In this document: positions 52,761 to 64,000 of the stretch, piece after piece
Layout: each line of letters begins with the position of its first letter
How positions within the stretch are numbered: the stretch's first letter is position 1
Assembly (NCBI RefSeq): GCF_026151205.1
Contig: NC_087076.1
Coordinates: 10,082,902-10,146,901 of the forward strand
From: Bolinopsis microptera
Taxonomy: Eukaryota; Ctenophora; Tentaculata; Lobata; Bolinopsidae
Direction: 5' to 3'
DNA: 64,000 bases
Notes under the pieces: model-generated
What the model was told of the DNA's origin: nothing
What the model saw: only the letters and a program-made list of their open reading frames with translations
Databases searched by the model: none
Made by a program: the position numbers and the translations under genes

Positions 52761-55620
52761 AGGGCGTTAGATATATAGTGACAGTTAATTTATCGAGGCA
52801 GCTATCTTCAGCTAAAAATGCTATTTGTTTTGATGGATAAACGGACAATTCCCATCCTTAAGCATTATATTGTATAGTGCATTATCAGAAATATCTGTAA
52901 CGGGGCCATTTTGTGGATTGAATACTTGTGCTGTACAATTACTTCCGTAATTATATTCTATTGTTATGATTTTGTCATACTTTAGCTATGGAACATCAAG
53001 TAATCTACCGAAAATATTAACGAGAGGCAAAAATAAATCCTCATTTTCTGAATAAAATACGAAAAATAGGAAAGGCTGTGAAAAATATAAGCATATAACG
53101 TCTCTGTGAGAATTTGTAAAAAGCGATGTTGGACAAGTTGGTAAGACTGCAGGTGAGGCGACCACTTTTGGCAGTCACTTAAATTATTATTTGTGTGGCT
53201 TTTAACAAATTATTAGCTGATCTTAAACAAACAAGTATTAATGAGAATTTAAATGTTTTTCACCAAAAATATATGCTTTTCTGGGAAAAATACCACTTTC
53301 GATGAAATCGCAAATAACTGAAAATATTTGGATGAAAAGGATCCAGTTTTAAAAACATTTATACCTGGTACCAACTGATTCGTTACGAAACGTAGACTGC
53401 TACTGCAATACGGACGTTAAGCGACAGATTATGCCAAATTCGGAGCACTAAATGACCTACGTTGGTCGTTGATCACAGAACTTATGAGCATTTATGAGCA
53501 TTTATCATTATGAGCATTTATGCCCGAATGATGGGGTGATATAAATTACGATCCTTGGTATAATACTCGTACCTACGATTAAATACTCTTCACCAGTAAG
53601 TATTTGGTTTCATCAGTATTTTCATTGTCTCCTCAGACATCAAGGCATGTTCTCTTCTTCTTCTACTATGGTTGCTAGTTTCTATCCTAAAAACGAAGGT
53701 CATGTTCCCACAGTGTGAAGTGGTAGTAGCAATACCACACAAGGTTGAAAAAGTGCGGCATATTGTTGGCTGTCTGGATTTGATATAACAGTTGGGTCTT
53801 GTACTTGCACGTAGGTATCGGAAAGCAATACTCATTTTGAGTAGCTGACGTATTTGAGACAATAATAGCAAAATCAAGTTCCCTCATAATTACTAGGAAA
53901 AGGGAGTTCTGAAGCTCTTTTTTTGGATTACATCAACGGATTATACTTATTACTTGGAAAAATATTATTATTTAGATGGTAGTTCCCAAACAGCTACAGT
54001 TTGATTTTGATTCCACGAGTCAGTACTGTTGTAAACGATATACCAATTTGCCCTGATTTTCCGGCCACAATTCAGTCTCAAGTATGTTGCAAATCTATCT
54101 GTCCTGTCAAATTTAAGAAATTTCCAGGTAGGTATTTCATGTCCCTTAATGAAACACAATCATTTGTAAACAGAAGGAAACGTTTTCAGAAGTTTGCATA
54201 TTAAATTTAAAATCTGCGCTAAACTGTTATAATTAATATAATTAATACAGTAGTTTGGGCCAATATGCCTTTACAGCATAATAAATTGTATATCTCATGT
54301 TCATGCAAATTACATACATTTGATCGCCTCTATCTGAAAAAGTAAAATCTGCGGGCTAATGAGGATTCCACAATTTAAATTGTATCAGACTTATATTATA
54401 AGTTCAGCTGGTGTGTTGAAGTAAAATTGAAGGGTTTGATAATTTATGTTTATGCATGCTTGATGGTTATTTGTCTTTGTCCAATCACTGGCCTCATCTA
54501 GTCCGAGATGTTGCATTACTCGTACATGACACTCATCTATCCCAAGTTATGATAAGTCACGAATACCTAAACAAACTCGAAGATGGATTCTGACCATAAT
54601 TAAATATTTGGTGCGTTGCTGATTTAAGTGACCCTCCTTTTTCTAGGCTTCGTAATTTTGCACTAAATTTCTTTATTCAACCTGCACAGTGCACACTCTT
54701 AATATTAATAACCATTGAATACCGAATACTGTTAGGCAAATTTACAACATCTCAATGGCCTTCATTCAAAAAAAGGTTCGCCATGCTCTACCTTTGTTTC
54801 AAACTTAAAGTATTAAGGTTCATCAGTAAGACTAAGGAGGATAACCTACCAGTTTAATCAGCAGTATATGCAACTTCCACTATCATTCCGTCCGGTATCA
54901 CAGTCAGTTCATCCAGTCCCCTTGGCCTTAACAAGGACGTTACGTTACAACAATGAGTTAAATCATTCTATCAGCTGTGCTAATTTCCTTTAATCAGTAG
55001 CGGCCACTAGCGCCAGCGGTCAGTCTGACCAATAACTGTAGGTCTAGGGATTGGACGACGACGTGTCACTTTAGAGTCTCAGTGCCATGATACGTGATGC
55101 CTGATTCTGGGGATAAGGTAGTGCCAGAAACTGTTAAACCAATGGAGGACCTTCACTTTACAACGTGATGGGATTGAATTTTAATTAAATTTGAGGCTCG
55201 ACGCCGACTAACGACATGAACTTTTATTAAATCGCTCGCCCAAAAATTATCACGTGACTTTGGTTTTTATGGTTTTGCAGCCGAACATTACGGTTTTACA
55301 TAAACCCTAGGCCCAACCCTAGGCCTAATCATAACCCCGAAGCTATCCATAACCCTAACCACAACCCTAACTAGGAGTAGGAGGTACACGATAAAAATAA
55401 ACAGGCGTGCTAATCTGCTATGTGCTAAATCATTTTTTACTGGGCGGCGCTCAGCAGCTGTCATTCCGTCAAATCTCTATTCGTTTATGTTTATGAACAT
55501 AATTGATAATAGCCTGGGGTTCATTAGTATTACCAGGTAAAATCATTTTACACTCCAGTCTCCACACTCGATTTTCGAAATTGTTCTAAAAAGGCCCCCG
55601 TCACGTCGATCGCGTTCGAC
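52761..55620. other. Region without confirmed genes
   Basis: AT-rich. A minus-strand frame at 53968-54103 (TDRFATYLRLNCGRKIRANW...) follows a CAG acceptor and ends at a stop, so it might be a terminal exon of an unknown gene (confidence about 0.2). Degenerate AACCCTAA phrases around 55305-55375 resemble decayed telomere-type repeats. Nothing else is recognised. Confidence 0.35.
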
Positions 55621-55622
55621 AG

Positions 55623-56118
55623 TTACCTGGGGACCTCAGCACTCAGGCTATCATGTTCATTATAGAGATTCGGCGGAATGACAGGCTGAGCGCGGCCCAG
55701 TAAGTTCGACAGTTGAAACCAAATTCAAACTTGAATAGATATAATATATTTTCAGACGCTGATTCCGAATCACCCCCTGGCCTAATAGTAATACTAATAG
55801 TAGTATTTGATGGTGCGCGGCGTTTGGAGCAAAAGTAGGTGTAAAAGTCGCGTAATTTGACGAAATTCGTTGATTTTTGTCGTATTATTCTGCCACATCT
55901 TCGCAGTTCCTTGAATGAGATCATTCTGAAAATTTGCGAAGACCTTCCAATAGGGCTTTCACAACTGTCCGAAAAATTTGGTGGATATCAGAGTTGATAT
56001 AGTGATCAAAATGGGGGAAAATACGCTGGTGGTTGGGTATGCTTTAAATTTTTCGGACAGCTTCCTTGTAAGTCTATGAGTAAGCTTATGAACATAATAG
56101 CCTGAGGTCCCCAGGTAA
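55623..56118. repeat. ~0.5 kb inverted-repeat element (TTACCTGGGGACCTCAG ends)
   Basis: The left end TTACCTGGGGACCTCAGCAC and right end (complement of TTACCTGGGGACCTCAGGCT) match, and both are followed inward by a GCTAT(C/T)ATGTTCAT phrase. The interior 55808-56092 is a repeat also found at 63352-63635. No coding capacity. Confidence 0.65.
55808..56092 (+). repeat. ~285 bp repeat, copy 1
   Basis: From TTGATGGTGCGCGGC to GTCTATGAGTAAGCTT, matches 63352-63635 in the same orientation at roughly 85% by eye. Contains CCGAAAAATTT and AATTTTTCGG as an internal inverted pair. Confidence 0.8.
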
Positions 56119-56819
56119 AGAATTTTTGTCTCTGATTTTGATAAATTTGGTACCAAAAGTTGCCTTTAACTGTGAATAATGAAAATTCACCGTGTACAGT
56201 GTAGCACGATAACGTCGAAATGTATGTAAGCCTCCTGTGCATTGCAAAAGTGTACAAAGGACGAAAAATAGTTAATTTATTGCTTAAAATGCCTATAACT
56301 CCTAAAATATTAAATATTTTGAAATAATTCTTACAGGATTGTAATGAGCTTGAATTGTGAAGGTTATAATAGTAGAGGCTCTTACGGGCATTGTCTGCAT
56401 GATACGCTAGGGACCCCAGATACACCTTACTAGACGTATTTTAGACCGTAGAATCGATTAAAAGTAGTTTCAAGATGATTGGACTGAGTTAGCGCGGTCA
56501 AAATCGCAAAAAACCGATTTTTGGGCCAAAAAAAGGCCAAAAAACCATGTTTTTTGATATTTTGAGCAAGTTAATTTTGTTGGCATGTCGGCAAAATTTG
56601 CACAAAGATAGCTAAAAGACAGCCGCACAAGATAGTATAAAATAAAACAAATCCCTCTATTTTAGCGCAGGTAAAAATCCAAAAAAGTGGTAAACATTTT
56701 GACTTTTTTGCTTGAAGTTTGAATAATTTTTTGCAGTTGTATTAAATCAACCCAAAAATAGTCACATCGTGTTTGCCTAAATTTTTCCTTTCTGAGAAGT
56801 ACCCACTTCATATACTTTA
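56119..56819. other. No gene recognised
   Basis: AT-rich, with a TACGGGCA phrase (56376-56383) related to TTTTTGCCCGTAAG at 8234, 9532 and 62608, a further dispersed motif. Confidence 0.35.
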
Positions 56820-57324
56820 TTTAACCAAAACCCATAATCATGGGTAGAGTGGACCGCTGCCAGTGTCTCTCTTTCCCAAACAAAAGGAAATGATATTAAT
56901 TTGATTGACCGTTCTCAAATGCAAAATGATACCGAGAATGAAATCGGTCGCTCGCTTTTCCCATTCATTCACGGCTTACGAATTGTAATAATTTTCGATT
57001 GGTTACATGTCAATCAGATGCTGTAAAAATCTCTTTGGGTTGCGTTCGGGTCGATACCTAGTATTTCGGGGTAAGGGTGGTAGTTATCACTTATTGCATT
57101 AGCTGAAGTTTATTGAATCTTTATTGCCGAGTACAGCTGCCTTTGGGTAGTTCTTCTTAATCTATTACAATCGTAAATGAATGGGAAAAGCGAGCGACCG
57201 ATTTCATTCTCGGTATCATTTTGCATTTGAGAACGGTCAATCAAATTAATATCATTTCCTTTTGTTTGGGAAAGAGAGACACTGGCAGCGGTCCACTCTA
57301 CCCATGATTATGGGTTTTGGTTAA
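56820..57324. repeat. Inverted-repeat (foldback) segment, copy C
   Basis: Arms of ~146 bp, identical to each other by eye and close to copy A, flank a ~210 bp spacer that is longer than in A and B. Part of the spacer (TGCCTTTGGGTAGTTCTTC) is shared with A, so A and B look like internal deletions of a C-like form. Confidence 0.9.
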
Positions 57325-57401
57325 ATATCATCTCTTTTTGATTATAATTTGTCAGGGTACTTTATAAAGTCGAAATATAAACTGATATCTTCATTATAAT
57401 A

Positions 57402-58202
57402 CCTTACTCGGGATTATTACGACGGGTTTATTAACGACCGGTTTAAATATGGTTCGGGAAAAATATGGCGAAATTGCTCAAAACCCACCACATTTTCCCG
57501 GTCGCCATTTTACCGGTGTCCAACCTTTCAATTTTTGATTCAAAAATTTTGTCTCAGATGTAAATTTCCTTATTAGAGATAAGCAAGTTTAGAAATTTTC
57601 GCATTGTTAAAACTTGTGAAACAAGTCGAATTATCAATAATTGTCGAAAGTAGACAGAAATAATGACTCGTGGTTAATCAAACTAGATGGAAAATAATTT
57701 TTAACATTTGAAGCGTAACAACCAGATCGATATTAAGATAAAGGGAGAGCTGTTTAGTCTTCCAATAAGTTGTAATCATCTTCGTTATCTTCATCTGGAT
57801 CATCCCTTTCATCAGTTTTAATTAATTCAAGTTTTAATTTAACTGTTACTTTTACTTTGAGTCCTATTTCATTATGTAGAGATAGTCAATACCTAAGAAA
57901 TTAAAAATTGGCCTATTTAAATTAAATTTGACAATAAGGATATATGACAAGAATTGGGCAAAAAGGTGAATTTTTTGCAATTTTAGCCAAATGAAGTCGA
58001 AAAACCTACAACAAGTGTCCCAATAGTCTTCTTTAGTGAATATAAGACAACGATTAAAATATGAGCACCCATACCCCTTGGGAACCCTAAAAGCTGAGTA
58101 GGCGGGTTTATTAACGACCGGTGAAAATGTGGTTCGGGAAAAATATGGCGAAATTATCCTCAACCCACCACTTTATCCCGGTCATAATAATCCCGAGTAA
58201 GG
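57402..58202. mobile_element. 801 bp transposon with ~20 bp inverted ends and ~82 bp subterminal direct repeats
   Basis: The ends CCTTACTCGGGATTATTA and its complement are flanked by TA on both sides. Just inside, 57422-57503 and 58102-58183 are ~82 bp copies in the same orientation (GGGTTTATTAACGACCGGT... to ...TCCCGGTC). Copy 1 of repeat X preserves the empty site. No ORF. Confidence 0.8.
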
Positions 58203-59114
58203 TAAGGAGGAAGTTTCAACGATTTCGAAATTTTTCCTTTAAAAACATTTCCTTGTGTTTAGGTAAGCATATCGGTCCATCACTGACTGAATATACCACT
58301 TAATACTCATTCAAGTTGACATTAAATTCATATATAATGACATTAAACTGTCGTGGCAAAGCAGAATTTGTTGGAAATCACGAATGAGCAAAATTCTCAC
58401 CTTTCGCACGTGCAAACTTTGAGCGGACGTTGCATGCGCATCCAATATTGAATCGCCGTAAATTTTTGCATGTAATTGTTTTATATATAGTTTGATAAGC
58501 ATGCAAAGTTTCAAAGTATTTCAAGAAGAACTGTAATCACAACGGCACTCTAAAGTTGACAGAAAATGACGAAAACAGCAATTTTCAGTGATTTTAGCAA
58601 TTTTCTATCAATTTGGGCGTGTCCCCACGTGTGCAACTTTTCGATTTTCAACTTTAAAACTAGCCTAATGCACAATTTATACCTATAGGAAGCAGAACTG
58701 AGCTCCACAACCCAAGGCATGGCCCAACACCAAAGAATACTAAATCGCAAAATTGACGTTTTTATAAAATAATTCTTCAAAAAAGCACAAACTTCAATGA
58801 CAAATATCTTTATGAAGGAGCAAGCTAGAAAAACTTTCCGGTAGATTTTCAGAATGCTTGAACAATTATCTAAGATGAAAATTTCCTCAGATTTTGAATA
58901 AAATTACTCCTTAATGGGTTAAAATTAATTTTAAAAGTTATTACTTTGTCAAAAATCAAGTTTTAAAAACGGTTAACTTGATGACGTCATCAAGGGGTGT
59001 TTATGACGTCAAATAAATTTTGTATACAATGTAAACTAAAGTGTAAATAATTATTTGCAAGACCTGTGGTCGGAAATGGCTGTATCTTTTATACTTTTGA
59101 ATCTATGGACACTT

Positions 59115-61592
59115 TGGTTTGGTTTGGTTTGGTTTGGTTTCAAGAGCTTATACTTGCCACGTATGTCCAGGTTCATTATAATAATGCAGGACTTCTAGGC
59201 AATGAGCTTGGTTGTGGGACACACTCAACTAGGGAAGTTGAGAGGCCTCAATCAAGTCTCATTAAAGAGATATCAACAGAGTGTGAACCACTGCCAGACT
59301 TACCTTTGATTAGAGTTTGCCAGGCTCTATAAGTGTGGCAGATAGTGTCTTCTTTGTCCTATCATTTGTCCGTGATGCTGGTAACATACTCTTGTTGCAG
59401 GTGATGGTGACATAAACTCATTTGCATGATTGGGTCTAGAGATGGGTCGATTGTGAAGTGTGCTATATACTTATATAAATAGGTAGTTGTGATAAATAGT
59501 ACTGCTCAGTACCGTAATTATAAAACCAATATCTGAAAACTTGTCTCAACATAGAAGATCTAAATGACATGAGGTCTAAACTGGGTCGATTAAAAGTGAG
59601 CTACAGATTAGCGGCTGGGAAAAACAAAGAGATGGAGATTAGTGATTAATACAGGTAATCAGTACAGGTGCTGAGTGAACGTATGACAGACCGTAAAATC
59701 GGAAGATTAACTGTTAATGACTAAAACACCCTAGAATTAAGTGCCACAACCATGAGGTTATAAAGTAAAGAGGGTCTATATAGACTACTAGAAGATAATA
59801 AGTGGGCTGAAGCTAATAACTGGTTAACTTGTCGCAAAAGAGAATGAAACATATCACAACAAAGAGGGACAAATTGTCGAGAAAAATTAAAGTATCCGGT
59901 AAATAACACTATGCTGGGTAACTCGTGATGTAGCCACGTGTTAAGAATTCCTCGTGTAGGAGGAGTTAGACTAATTAAAGTAGCAGGTAATTATCACTAT
60001 GCTGGGTAAACGGACAGTGAAAACAAGGAGAGAAGGGTTACTAATGGCTTAAACACTAAATGCAGACTAATGAGAGTGAAGTGCTAGGCACAGAGTAAGG
60101 GGAAATTAAACTACTCAAGATAATAAGTGGGCTGAAGATATTAACTTGAAACATGTCGCAATGGAGATTGAAACATATCACTAAAAGAGTGTGCACAATA
60201 TGAGATCCGAATATATTGAAGAATGGGGAAAACAGTAATAGTGGGATAATTATAGTGGTAAAGAGTTTACTAGAGAGTGGTCCACAAGGAGGTTACGTGG
60301 GAGAGGTTGAGGTGCATGCTGTGATGGGTGGTCAAGAGCTGTCCAGCCAAGTTTATATGGCCTAAAATAAACACACAAAGCCTACAATAGTAGTTAAGGA
60401 GCCGCCACACTGCACTTGGCCAGGCAAGTGAACGAGGAGAGATCAGTGCAGTACGGCAACATCAAAAGAACGTTTTGAATTACAGTTCAATGGTAGGCAG
60501 GGCTAGGTAGCAGCACTTTAATCACTGAGAAGAAGTCCGAAAGAAGGCCTAATTTAACATTGTTTTTAATGTGCACCGTAGTTGTGCTGTTATTCGATTG
60601 AATGTTTACACTGTGCAAAATGAAGTCATCTTCCAGTGCCTAGCTGTAAAAAAAAATGCTACGTGCGCGGGAGTGTGTGAACAAAAATACGGCACTAACT
60701 AGTGAGCATGAGCAAGGGAAACAGGACTCAGTCGAAAAGGAGCCCTACACTAGTGTTTGTGACACTAAGGGGAGCGCAAGCGAGAGTAAAGGGGGCTAAA
60801 ATTGAAGCAAGCAAATGCGCGGGCAATAAGACTCTGCCGACTTAAGTTGTAAAATAAGTGACCAAAACAGAATCTAAATTAGAAGTATATCCATATGTTA
60901 AAACTTAAAGGAGTAGCAGGTTACCAGCTGATGAGAAGGGTGCTGATGAAAATGTTAGATGACAGATAAAAGAAAGGTGATGGCATGAGTAAAGTCATAA
61001 TAAAACTTCAGCGCAGAGAAATAGTAGATGAATTTATAAAGTAAAAGCTAAAAACTTAGAAGAGGATCATGGTTAATAATTAGTTAAAGAGTGGCAGGTT
61101 ACCAGCTTTAGAGAAAATGCTTTAGTTGAAATGCTATTGAAGATGAAAGATTGCAAATAAAAGAACGTTGAAGACGTAAGTAAAGTCATAATAGATCGTT
61201 ACGTAAGTAGTAAAGTCATATTAAAACTTACGTAAGTAAAGACATATTAAAACTTAAGCGCAAAAGGAATAGCAGATGGGTTTATTAATGAAGTGATACG
61301 CCAAACCCTGATCTGACAACGTGATGTTTCCGTTACGTTGGTGTAATCGAAGTTGCGTCGGTATAATCGGAGTTGAAGTAGGGCTGAGCTGCCTTGAGTG
61401 TGCTGCTTGCTGCATGCTGGTATATCGTTTCCATCCAAGGTATAGGGGACGGGGTCTATAACTTTATTGAACTAGCCAAAATATCAATCTCCCTAAGTCG
61501 CGCTCTCTCTCTAATTATAGAGAGAGCTGCAATTAGAGAGAGGAGAGCTGAAAATTACAACGCACGGGAAACTGCAAAACTGGAACTGTATG
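59115..61592 (-). mobile_element. 2.48 kb non-coding insertion with 14 bp target duplication and (TTTGG)n end
   Basis: ATCTATGGACACTT occurs at 59101-59114 and 61593-61606; copy 1 of repeat X shows the empty site near 3046. The left end is (TTTGG)4, so read on the minus strand the insert ends in a (CCAAA)n tail, like the 3' tail of a non-LTR retroposon. No significant ORF. Internal blocks recur in degenerate form about 330 bp apart, for example GATAATAAGTGGGCTGAAG at ~59791 and ~60121 and CACTATGCTGGGTAA at ~59907 and ~59995. Identity unknown. Confidence 0.75.
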
Positions 61593-62220
61593 ATCTATGG
61601 ACACTTAAATACAGGCTACAATTGACTGGCAAAGCGTCTATCCCTGAATATATATGTATGTATATCTGTATGTATATGTCCCGACAATCTGTCGTAAAAC
61701 AGGGGTTCTAGAAAACCCATTTCCCGATGCTCCTGAAACCTGAAACTTTTTTTGCAGTCAATTTGGTCAACATCTAGACGCCCTGAAAAATTTCAGATCT
61801 CTAACTCGATTTTAACATGGTTTTTAAGGCACCTGAATATGGCGATTTTGGGTTTTTTACCAAATTTCGTATAACAGTGCTGGCGAGTATTTTATGCAAA
61901 TTTCTTATTAAAATCTCAACATAACTATTTTTTATTCCTGTCATCTTTGACATCAAATTAGAATGTTTTGAACTAAAAATAAATCTGCTGAACGACTTCC
62001 GATGAGTCTTAATGCCTGAAAAACTCCTGCCGGAGGCGGCGGCCTTCGGCCGCCGCCTTCGGCCGGAGTGCACGCTTCGCGTGCACGAAAGAGGCTTGTA
62101 ACGTGTACCAAAGGGGGTATAATAGTAAAGGGGGTATAATAGTAAAGGGGGTATAATAGTAAAGGGGGTACATAGTATACCCACAATAAATGCACCGGTC
62201 GTGCTTGCCAGCACTGTGAT

Positions 62221-64000
62221 CGAAGTTTGAATATTGTCACTCCGCAAGCGTTTTTGCCAAATTTTAGACGCGCACTACGCGCAAAAGCATTTAGTTGTTC
62301 TCAATTGGCACCCGCGCGTTCATCATAAATTTCAAACAGCTATAACTCAGCGAGATTATGTCCGTTCTAGCTCATACTTTCACACCAAATAGAAAATAAT
62401 GTGATCTTATTGCTGACAAAATATGAATATGATTACTCTATTTGCCTTAGAGTAATAGACTGTCAAAGTTTAAAACGCGCATTGGTATAGCACGTGACTA
62501 ATAAAGCCAAATTTATACTTCTTAACATATTATCGATCCTTAGACATTATACTATTGTGTCTAATTAGCGGTTCGGTCTCTAAACTCGTAGCAGAATACA
62601 CGTATTTTTGCCCGTAAGAGCCTCTATATACTATAGGCCAAAAACTAAAAATTTGCGCGAAAAAAGCACGCGCGGCGAACAAGCGCCGTGTAGCATTTTT
62701 AGCGAAAATTGTTTTGTGCTCGCGCTTGGCGCTTATTACATTTAACTGACACTTAACTGACTAAATGGGAGTCACGACGTGATTCAAATCTTTTTCACAA
62801 TAGTCAATACCAAATTTGTTATACCTTTTTAGAATGATCTGTGAGTTTCGTTAATTTACAATATATATATATCAGATATTAATCCTTCGCAGCTCGGCAA
62901 GGCCCAATGGTTCATTTTACCGATCTTGCAAGAAGCATTAGTGGATGCACGGCGCGGCCCAGTAGTGCATCGCGCTTTAAAGAGTTTCGCTTAGGTTGTA
63001 AATGCCATATTTAATAACGCGCGGCTTTTGGTCATGGAGCTTCAGTAATTGTCAAAAGTCAGCGCTTATGTGTGATTGTATTGTGCATGTATTGCGCGAG
63101 CGATTTTCAATCGCGTGCCCTAAAAATCGAGTCTAAAAATCTATCTTCTCCTACATTTTTTGAGCAATCACCTTGAAACTTGTAAGATATGTTCTAAGGC
63201 ATAAGGATAGGGGGTGCACGATAAAAATAAATTTGCTCGGATTTTAAAAATTTTTGTACCACTGTTTTCTAGAGACTGTGAGGATTTTCACGATATCAAA
63301 TTTGTTATACCTTTTTGGAAAGATCAGTGAGTTTTGCCTAGGTGCCATATTTGATGGTGCGCGGCTTTTGGAGCAAAAGTAGCTGTAAAAGTCGCGTAAT
63401 TTTACCAAATTCGTCCAAATTTGACCATTTTGTCGTATTATTCGGATATATCTCCAGTTCCTTGAATGAGATCATTTTGGAAATTGGCGACGACCTTCCA
63501 ATAGGGCTTTCACAACTGTCCGAAAAATTTGGTGGATATCGGAGTTGATATAGTAATCAAAATGGGGCAAAATACGCTGCTTTTAGCTGTAATTTTTCGG
63601 ACACTTTCCTTGTAAGTCTATGAGTAAGCTTACCAATTTTTGTTGCAATTGGAGGTCGGGAAAAATACTCAATATCTATTTGTTTGAAGAAAATAAGCGC
63701 TAAAAAACCATCCTACAGTCGGCACGCGCGGCTCACTGTCGATGGCGCACTACCTACTAAGGACCATTTACAAGATTCTGGTCTATCAGAATTTTAAGAT
63801 AGGCCTTAGAAAATTTGAATTCGATTTTGAAAAAAACGGTCGCTTCACTATAGTTTCTACGATACAGGGGAGCCGCGCACTCGTGCGCGGCGGGACATAC
63901 AACGTATGACAAGAAAAATCGTCAAAAAGCGAGGTCCAAGATTTTCAAAATCGAATTAAAAATTTTTTAAGGCCTAAGTTTCAAGTTGGAGGACTTCGCC
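62221..64000. other. Repeat-rich tail of the window with CG-rich patches
   Basis: No gene. CG-rich words (ACGCGCACTACGCGC, CACGCGCGGCGAACAAGCG, GAGCCGCGCACTCGTGCGCGG) stand out from the AT-rich background. The 285 bp repeat recurs at 63352-63635, and the TTTTTGCCCGTAAG motif at ~62606. Probably a further unclassified repeat family. Confidence 0.4.
63352..63635 (+). repeat. ~285 bp repeat, copy 2
   Basis: Same orientation as 55808-56092, sharing GTTCCTTGAATGAGATCATT and CAATAGGGCTTTCACAACTG. Not bounded by the TTACCTGGGG ends, so it can occur outside that element. Confidence 0.8.

Larger units (their letters stand above)
56820..62220 (+). repeat. Repeat X, copy 3, with two nested insertions
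   Basis: Aligns with copy 1 from the foldback segment to TGCCAGCACTGTGAT at 62220. It is interrupted by an 801 bp transposon (57402-58202) and a 2478 bp insertion (59115-61592). The paired TGACGTCA octamers are at 58982-58989 and 59004-59011, the first inside an 18 bp palindrome CTTGATGACGTCATCAAG. The GC-rich hairpin block is present at 62027-62090, more symmetrical than in copy 1. Confidence 0.85.

Noticed and set aside
53590-53887. Minus-strand ORFs as a gene
   Set aside because: Two frames are open over the same bases, with no family resemblance or supporting splice structure.
55305-55380. Interstitial telomere
   Set aside because: Only a few degenerate AACCCTAA phrases are present, too irregular to call telomeric.
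60920-60960. Second hammerhead (CTGATGAG near 60928)
   Set aside because: The CTGATGA is not followed by a stem II closing on GAA, and no stem I pairing was found.

Overview
This is an AT-rich window from a multicellular animal genome, probably a marine invertebrate. The evidence is spliced genes with GT-AG introns of roughly 100-370 bp, nitric oxide synthase, a mucin-type GalNAc-transferase, organic-ion transporters, a rhodopsin-type GPCR, a secreted WSC/Ig/sushi protein, and a dense mix of animal transposons. The species cannot be fixed from sequence alone. An LTR element with envelope-type genes, many intronless genes, and SINE- and ribozyme-bearing repeats would suit a tunicate (for example a large-genome appendicularian) or a cnidarian, but this is a guess.

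Layout. 0-9.5 kb is repeat territory: the C-terminal exon of a Harbinger transposase, three copies of an unnamed ~1.9 kb repeat ('repeat X') whose first part is a near-perfect ~140 bp inverted repeat, a LINE remnant, a tRNA-like repeat ending in a hammerhead ribozyme, and a ~0.9 kb inverted-repeat transposon. 9.7-24.9 kb is one nitric oxide synthase gene broken twice: by a 5'-truncated LINE with a 114 bp target-site duplication, and by a 10.8 kb LTR element. The LTR element carries gag and two membrane glycoprotein genes but no pol, and its LTRs differ at one visible base. 25.6-26.4 kb is a 785 bp nearly pure GGGGAC array. 28.2-30.9 kb is a four-exon GALNT. 31.2-32.2 kb holds perfect palindromes and three minisatellites. 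33.0-34.3 kb (minus) is a four-exon secreted WSC-Ig-sushi gene. 35.5-38.5 kb contains a decayed FLYWCH/MULE transposon and an RT fragment. 39.1-40.3 kb is a class A GPCR with an apparent 2-nt frame problem at its 5' end. 43.3-52.8 kb holds a divergent pair of intronless SLC22-type transporters showing a gene-conversion signature; another FLYWCH-MULE derivative, SINEs and a minisatellite lie between them. 52.8-64 kb is mostly repeats, including a full third copy of repeat X with two nested insertions.

The host genes have no obvious common pathway. The main theme is mobile-element activity. Some of it is recent (the NOS insertions), and several element families have unusual architecture: the pol-less envelope-bearing LTR element, inverted repeats whose arms evolve together, a hammerhead-ended tRNA-like repeat, and FLYWCH-MULEs with arrays of short motifs at their ends.
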